A stretch of 8,708 nt of DNA from an uncultured Alphaproteobacteria bacterium (GTDB lineage: Bacteria; Pseudomonadota; Alphaproteobacteria; Rhizobiales; Beijerinckiaceae): contig CALCZO010000013.1 in the NCBI GenBank assembly GCA_937903315.1, positions 1 through 8,708 of the forward strand, written 5' to 3'. Shown in pieces: positions 5,993-8,708 of this stretch. Below the pieces are notes generated by a model. It saw nothing but the letters and a program-made list of their open reading frames with translations. It did not search any database and was not told the DNA's origin. The translations under genes and the position numbers were made by a program. The stretch's first letter is position 1. Each line of letters starts with the position of its first letter.

Positions 5993-6844
5993 ATGATGAT
6001 GCGCCTTGTCCGTTTTGGTGCTGTCGCAGGCTGGATCGCGCTGGCCGGTATGGCAGCGCCGGCTGCCGCGCAGGATGCGGCGGAACTGTTGCTCCGTCTC
6101 GACCGGCTGGAGGCAGAGAACCGTCGCCTCAACGGGCAGGTCGAGCAGCTTGGCCATCAGGTCCGCCGGCTTGATGACCAGCTCAAGCGGTTCCAGAGCG
6201 ACGTTGATTTCCGCTTCAAGGAATCGGGCGGTCGCCCGGCCTCTTCCGCGCCGGCCCAGCCGCAGCGCCGGTCCGATGCCTTCGATCCGGATGCCAACCC
6301 GGCTGCTCCGGGCGCGCCGCGCCAGATCGGTGCTGCGCCGACCGCTCCGCGTCCGCTTACGCCGGGCGGTGCCCTGCCTGCCGGTCCCGGTGAGCCGGCG
6401 TCGCTGCAACCGGGGGTCCCGGCTGGCGGTGTCGCTGCCGATCCGGCGGCTGCCGGGACGCCGAAGGGCGATTTTGCCATTGCCAAGGCGCTGCTGGACC
6501 GCGGCGAGCACGAGGCGGCGGAAATGGCGTTCCGCGATTTTGTCCGGCGCTACCCCAAGGATCGGCTGAAGGCCGATGCGGTGTTCAACATCGGCGAGAG
6601 CTTTTTCCGCCGCAACCGCTACCGCGAGGCGGCCGAGCATTACCTGACCGTGACGACCGACCATGCCAAGGCACCGCGTGCGGCCGAATCGATGCTCAAG
6701 CTTGGCATGGCCCTGCGCGGGCTGGGCGCGATGGCGGAGGCGTGCGGCACCTACGGCGAGGTGGTCAAGAAATACCCCAATGCCGCGCCGGGCATCCGTC
6801 AGGCGGTCGAGCGCGAAAAGAAGCGGGCGCAGTGCGCGGCCTAG
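5993..6844 (+). CDS. cpoB: CpoB (YbgF), periplasmic TPR coordinator of the Tol-Pal system
   Basis: A 283-residue secreted protein. In E. coli CpoB links Tol-Pal activity with peptidoglycan synthesis at the septum and binds TolA. A signal peptide (about 1-26, cleavage near AAA|QD) is followed by a coiled coil rich in Leu/Arg/Glu (about 29-78), the segment that trimerises in homologues. A long Ala/Pro/Gly-rich linker (about 80-157) is next. The C-terminal TPR domain (about 158-272) includes FRDFVRRYPKDRLKADAVFN, YREAAEHYLTV and ESMLKLGMALRGLG. The protein ends KKRAQCAA at TAG 6842-6844. The start is ambiguous among ATG 5993, 5996 and 5999 and GTG 5987. GGAG at 5984-5987 favours 5993 or 5996, and the choice changes only one residue. 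The gene overlaps tilS by 13 bp. It is intact despite the broken tolA. Confidence 0.93.
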   Translation: MMMRLVRFGAVAGWIALAGMAAPAAAQDAAELLLRLDRLEAENRRLNGQVEQLGHQVRRLDDQLKRFQSDVDFRFKESGGRPASSAPAQPQRRSDAFDPDANPAAPGAPRQIGAAPTAPRPLTPGGALPAGPGEPASLQPGVPAGGVAADPAAAGTPKGDFAIAKALLDRGEHEAAEMAFRDFVRRYPKDRLKADAVFNIGESFFRRNRYREAAEHYLTVTTDHAKAPRAAESMLKLGMALRGLGAMAEACGTYGEVVKKYPNAAPGIRQAVEREKKRAQCAA

Positions 6845-7866
6845 GCAGCACGACGCCGTTGACGACAGCCGAGGCGACGGCGCTGTTTGCGCCGTTGCTG
6901 ATCGGCCGCAGTGATCGCCCGGTCGTCCTCGCTGTGTCGGGCGGCCCGGATTCGACCGCCATGCTCGGGCTGTATGCCGAAGCGATGCGCGAAACAGCTC
7001 TGCCCGTGCCGGTTGTCGCGACGGTCGATCACCGGCTGCGGCCGGGATCCAGCGACGAGGCGGCTGGCGTCGGCCGCTTCGCCGGATCGCTCGGGATCGA
7101 TCACCGGTGCCTGGTCTGGGCCGACCGGGCGCGTGACAGTCATCTTCAGGAAGACGCGCGCGCCGCGCGGTACCGACTGCTGCACACACTGGTGGCCGAT
7201 ATCGGTGCCAGTGCCGTGCTGACGGCGCATACGCTCGACGATCAGGCCGAAACAGTGCTGATGCGGCTGATTCGCGGCTCAGGCCCTGCCGGGTTGCAGG
7301 GCATCCTCGCAGAGCGGACGTTTCGCGGGCTGACCGTGCTGCGGCCGCTGCTTGGCGTGTCCAAGTCGCGGCTTGTCGCCACCTGCGCCGGGCGGGGCTG
7401 GCCATATGTCACCGATCCGGCCAATGCCGATCCGCGTTATGACCGGGCGCGTCTGCGCGTGCTGTTGCCGCTGCTCGCCCGCGAGGGGCTGACCGCCGAG
7501 CGGCTCGCCCGCTTCGCCCGGCGGATGCAGCGCACGCAGCGCGCGCTGGAGCAGCAGGCCGATGCGGTGCGCCGCGATGTGACCGTCATGGTCAGGGGGC
7601 GCCGCACCTATGACGCGGCCGCGCTGTGCCGGGAGGCGGAGGATATTGTCCTGCTCGTGCTCCGGTCGCTGATCGACGAGGTGCAGGAGGCGCGCCAGGA
7701 CTGGCAACCGCTGCGGCTGCAGCGGCTGGAGGCGCTGGCGGATCGTTTTTCGACCGAGGTGCGGGCCGGTGCACCCTTCAGCGGTACGCTCGGCACGGTC
7801 GTGTTGCGGGTCCGACGGGGGCTTCTGACGGTCACGCCGGCCCCACCGCGCCGGGGCAGCAGCTGA
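6832..7866 (+). CDS. tilS: TilS, tRNA(Ile)-lysidine synthase
   Basis: A 344-residue cytoplasmic N-type ATP pyrophosphatase. It modifies C34 of the CAU-anticodon tRNA-Ile to lysidine, which makes it read AUA, and it is essential in most bacteria. The PP-loop is SGGPDST (36-42). The second conserved block is TAHTLDDQAETVLMRLIRGS (131-150), and the third is VTDPANADPRYDRARLR (193-209). The C-terminal part (about 220-340) is short and poorly conserved, as in other alphaproteobacteria, so the tRNA-binding extension is reduced relative to E. coli (432 residues). The start is GTG 6832, inside the end of cpoB with AAGAAG (6817-6822) 9 bp before it. TTG 6859 is the alternative. A still longer frame from ATG 6742 only shadows cpoB. 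The 13-bp overlap suggests translational coupling to cpoB. Confidence 0.95.
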   Translation: MRGLGSTTPLTTAEATALFAPLLIGRSDRPVVLAVSGGPDSTAMLGLYAEAMRETALPVPVVATVDHRLRPGSSDEAAGVGRFAGSLGIDHRCLVWADRARDSHLQEDARAARYRLLHTLVADIGASAVLTAHTLDDQAETVLMRLIRGSGPAGLQGILAERTFRGLTVLRPLLGVSKSRLVATCAGRGWPYVTDPANADPRYDRARLRVLLPLLAREGLTAERLARFARRMQRTQRALEQQADAVRRDVTVMVRGRRTYDAAALCREAEDIVLLVLRSLIDEVQEARQDWQPLRLQRLEALADRFSTEVRAGAPFSGTLGTVVLRVRRGLLTVTPAPPRRGSS

Positions 7867-7902
7867 ATTGTTAGCCTTGCGTCATTGCGACCAAGGGTTC
7901 TG

Positions 7903-7932
7903 CTTGGCAAGCGGCGGTCGCGTCCCTATTTT
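7903..7932 (+). promoter_or_regulatory. Probable ftsH promoter, sigma-70 and sigma-32 patterns overlap
   Basis: TTGGCA (7904-7909) and TATTTT (7927-7932) are separated by 17 bp, a good sigma-70 spacing. The same DNA fits the alphaproteobacterial RpoH pattern CTTG-N17/18-CYTAT-x-T: CTTG at 7903-7906, 18 bp, then CCTATTT at 7925-7931. ftsH is under heat-shock control in other proteobacteria. An 11-base near-palindrome, GCTTG-G-CAAGC (7902-7912), overlaps the -35. As an alternative, the T-rich stretch could follow a loose stem GCGACC (7887-7892)/GGTCGC (7916-7921) and act as a weak tilS terminator. Confidence 0.6.
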
Positions 7933-7952
7933 AGAAAAAACTGCCGGTCGCC

Positions 7953-7970
7953 CTGTCGAACGGTCGACAG
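7953..7970 (+). promoter_or_regulatory. Hairpin in the ftsH 5' leader
   Basis: CTGTCGA (7953-7959) and TCGACAG (7964-7970) form a perfect 7-bp stem around a tetraloop ACGG. It lies between the proposed ftsH promoter and the Shine-Dalgarno AGGTGG (7985-7990). It could be a DNA dyad for a regulator or an RNA leader structure. It does not cover the Shine-Dalgarno, so a simple thermosensor is not shown. Confidence 0.4.
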
Positions 7971-7998
7971 TCGCATCCCTGGACAGGTGGACACTGGT

Positions 7999-8708
7999 AT
8001 GAATTCGAATTTCCGTAATTTCGGTATCTGGATCGTCATCCTGCTGCTGGTGTTCGCCCTGTTCACCGTGCTGCAGGGCCAAGGCACACGGCCGCCGGGC
8101 AGCGATATGCCGTACAGCCGCTTCCTGGATGACCTAGACGCCGGCAAGATCCAGCGCGTGACGATCTCGCGTGACGAGATTTCCGGGCTGACGTCGGACG
8201 GTCGTCCGTTCCAGACCCGTGCCCCGTTTGATCCCAAGCTGGTCGAGCGCCTGCACGAGAAGAAGATCGAATTCAATGTCGTGCCGCCGAACACCGATAC
8301 GCCGTGGTATTATGCGCTGCTGTTCAACTGGCTGCCGCTGATCGTGTTTCTGGGCGCGTGGATTTTCATGTCGCGCCAGATGCAGAACGGTGCCGGACGG
8401 GCGATGGGCTTTGGCAAGTCGAAGGCCAAGCTGCTGACCGAGGCGCACGGTCGTGTCACTTTCGATGACGTTGCCGGCATCGACGAGGCCAAGGAAGACC
8501 TGCAGGAAATCGTCGAGTTTTTGCGCGATCCGCAGAAATTCCAGCGTCTGGGCGGACGCATTCCGCGCGGCGTGCTGCTGGTCGGCCCGCCCGGAACCGG
8601 CAAGACGCTGACCGCGCGCGCCGTCGCGGGCGAGGCGAATGTGCCGTTCTTCACCATTTCTGGCTCGGATTTCGTCGAGATGTTCGTCGGCGTCGGCGCG
8701 TCCCGCGT
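7999..8708 (+). CDS. ftsH: FtsH, membrane AAA+ zinc protease (5' part)
   Basis: The first 236 residues of FtsH, cut by the window end. FtsH is an ATP-dependent hexameric inner-membrane protease that degrades misfolded membrane proteins and regulators such as sigma-32 and LpxC. TM1 is at about 9-25, a periplasmic domain at about 26-103 (with PYSRFLDDLDAGKIQRV near its start), and TM2 at about 105-125. The AAA domain begins at VTFDDVAGIDEAKEDL (153-168). Walker A is GPPGTGKT (196-203), followed by the pore loop region FVEMFVGVGASR (225-236). Walker B, the second region of homology and the HEXXH zinc site lie beyond the window. ATG 7999 has AGGTGG (7985-7990) 8 bp upstream. The 132-bp gap and promoter suggest that ftsH is transcribed at least partly on its own. 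Confidence 0.97.
   Translation, partial: MNSNFRNFGIWIVILLLVFALFTVLQGQGTRPPGSDMPYSRFLDDLDAGKIQRVTISRDEISGLTSDGRPFQTRAPFDPKLVERLHEKKIEFNVVPPNTDTPWYYALLFNWLPLIVFLGAWIFMSRQMQNGAGRAMGFGKSKAKLLTEAHGRVTFDDVAGIDEAKEDLQEIVEFLRDPQKFQRLGGRIPRGVLLVGPPGTGKTLTARAVAGEANVPFFTISGSDFVEMFVGVGASR

Noticed and set aside
5945..7405. Minus-strand frame of 486 codons opposite cpoB and tilS
   Set aside because: It runs antisense to two recognised genes and its product is Arg-rich with no domain pattern.

Overview
The window looks like the chromosome of a high-GC alphaproteobacterium. The gene order is ruvB, a small gene, ybgC, tolQ, tolR, tolA, tolB, pal, cpoB (ybgF), tilS, ftsH, all on the + strand. The Tol-Pal block running from a ruv operon into tilS-ftsH is typical of Alphaproteobacteria. 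The protein sequences also fit, for example the TolB and Pal variants and the RpoH-type promoter ahead of ftsH. The order within the class (perhaps near Rhodospirillales) cannot be fixed by reading alone.

Layout. Positions 1-474 hold the 3' end of ruvB (branch-migration motor). It overlaps a 122-residue HepT-like (DUF86-family) gene at 467-835, which touches ybgC (835-1269, acyl-CoA thioesterase). A 201-bp gap follows, the largest non-coding stretch here. Then come tolQ (1471-2187), tolR (2197-2655), tolA (2667-3917, interrupted) and tolB (3929-5254), separated by only 9-11 bp. A 140-bp spacer with two hairpins leads to pal (5395-5907), then cpoB (5993-6844) and tilS (6832-7866, overlapping cpoB by 13 bp). 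A 132-bp spacer with a good promoter candidate leads to ftsH (7999 to the window end, truncated).

How the genes work together. TolQ and TolR form the proton-driven inner-membrane motor that energises TolA. TolA reaches across the periplasm to TolB and Pal. Pal ties the outer membrane to peptidoglycan during division, and CpoB coordinates this with peptidoglycan synthesis. YbgC is the usual thioesterase companion. TilS (tRNA-Ile lysidine synthase) and FtsH (membrane AAA protease) are conserved downstream neighbours.

Most notable points. (1) tolA carries an in-frame amber TAG at 3609-3611. It separates the membrane anchor and coiled coil from an otherwise intact C-terminal domain in the same frame, so TolA as read here would lack its TolB/Pal-binding domain. 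(2) A HepT-fold protein that has lost all three residues of the HepT RNase motif sits between ruvB and ybgC without a MNT partner. (3) TolB has a twin-arginine-type signal peptide. (4) The ftsH promoter matches both a sigma-70 and an alphaproteobacterial sigma-32 pattern. I found no mobile element, tRNA, rRNA or CRISPR array, and I saw no evidence of a wholly new multi-gene system.
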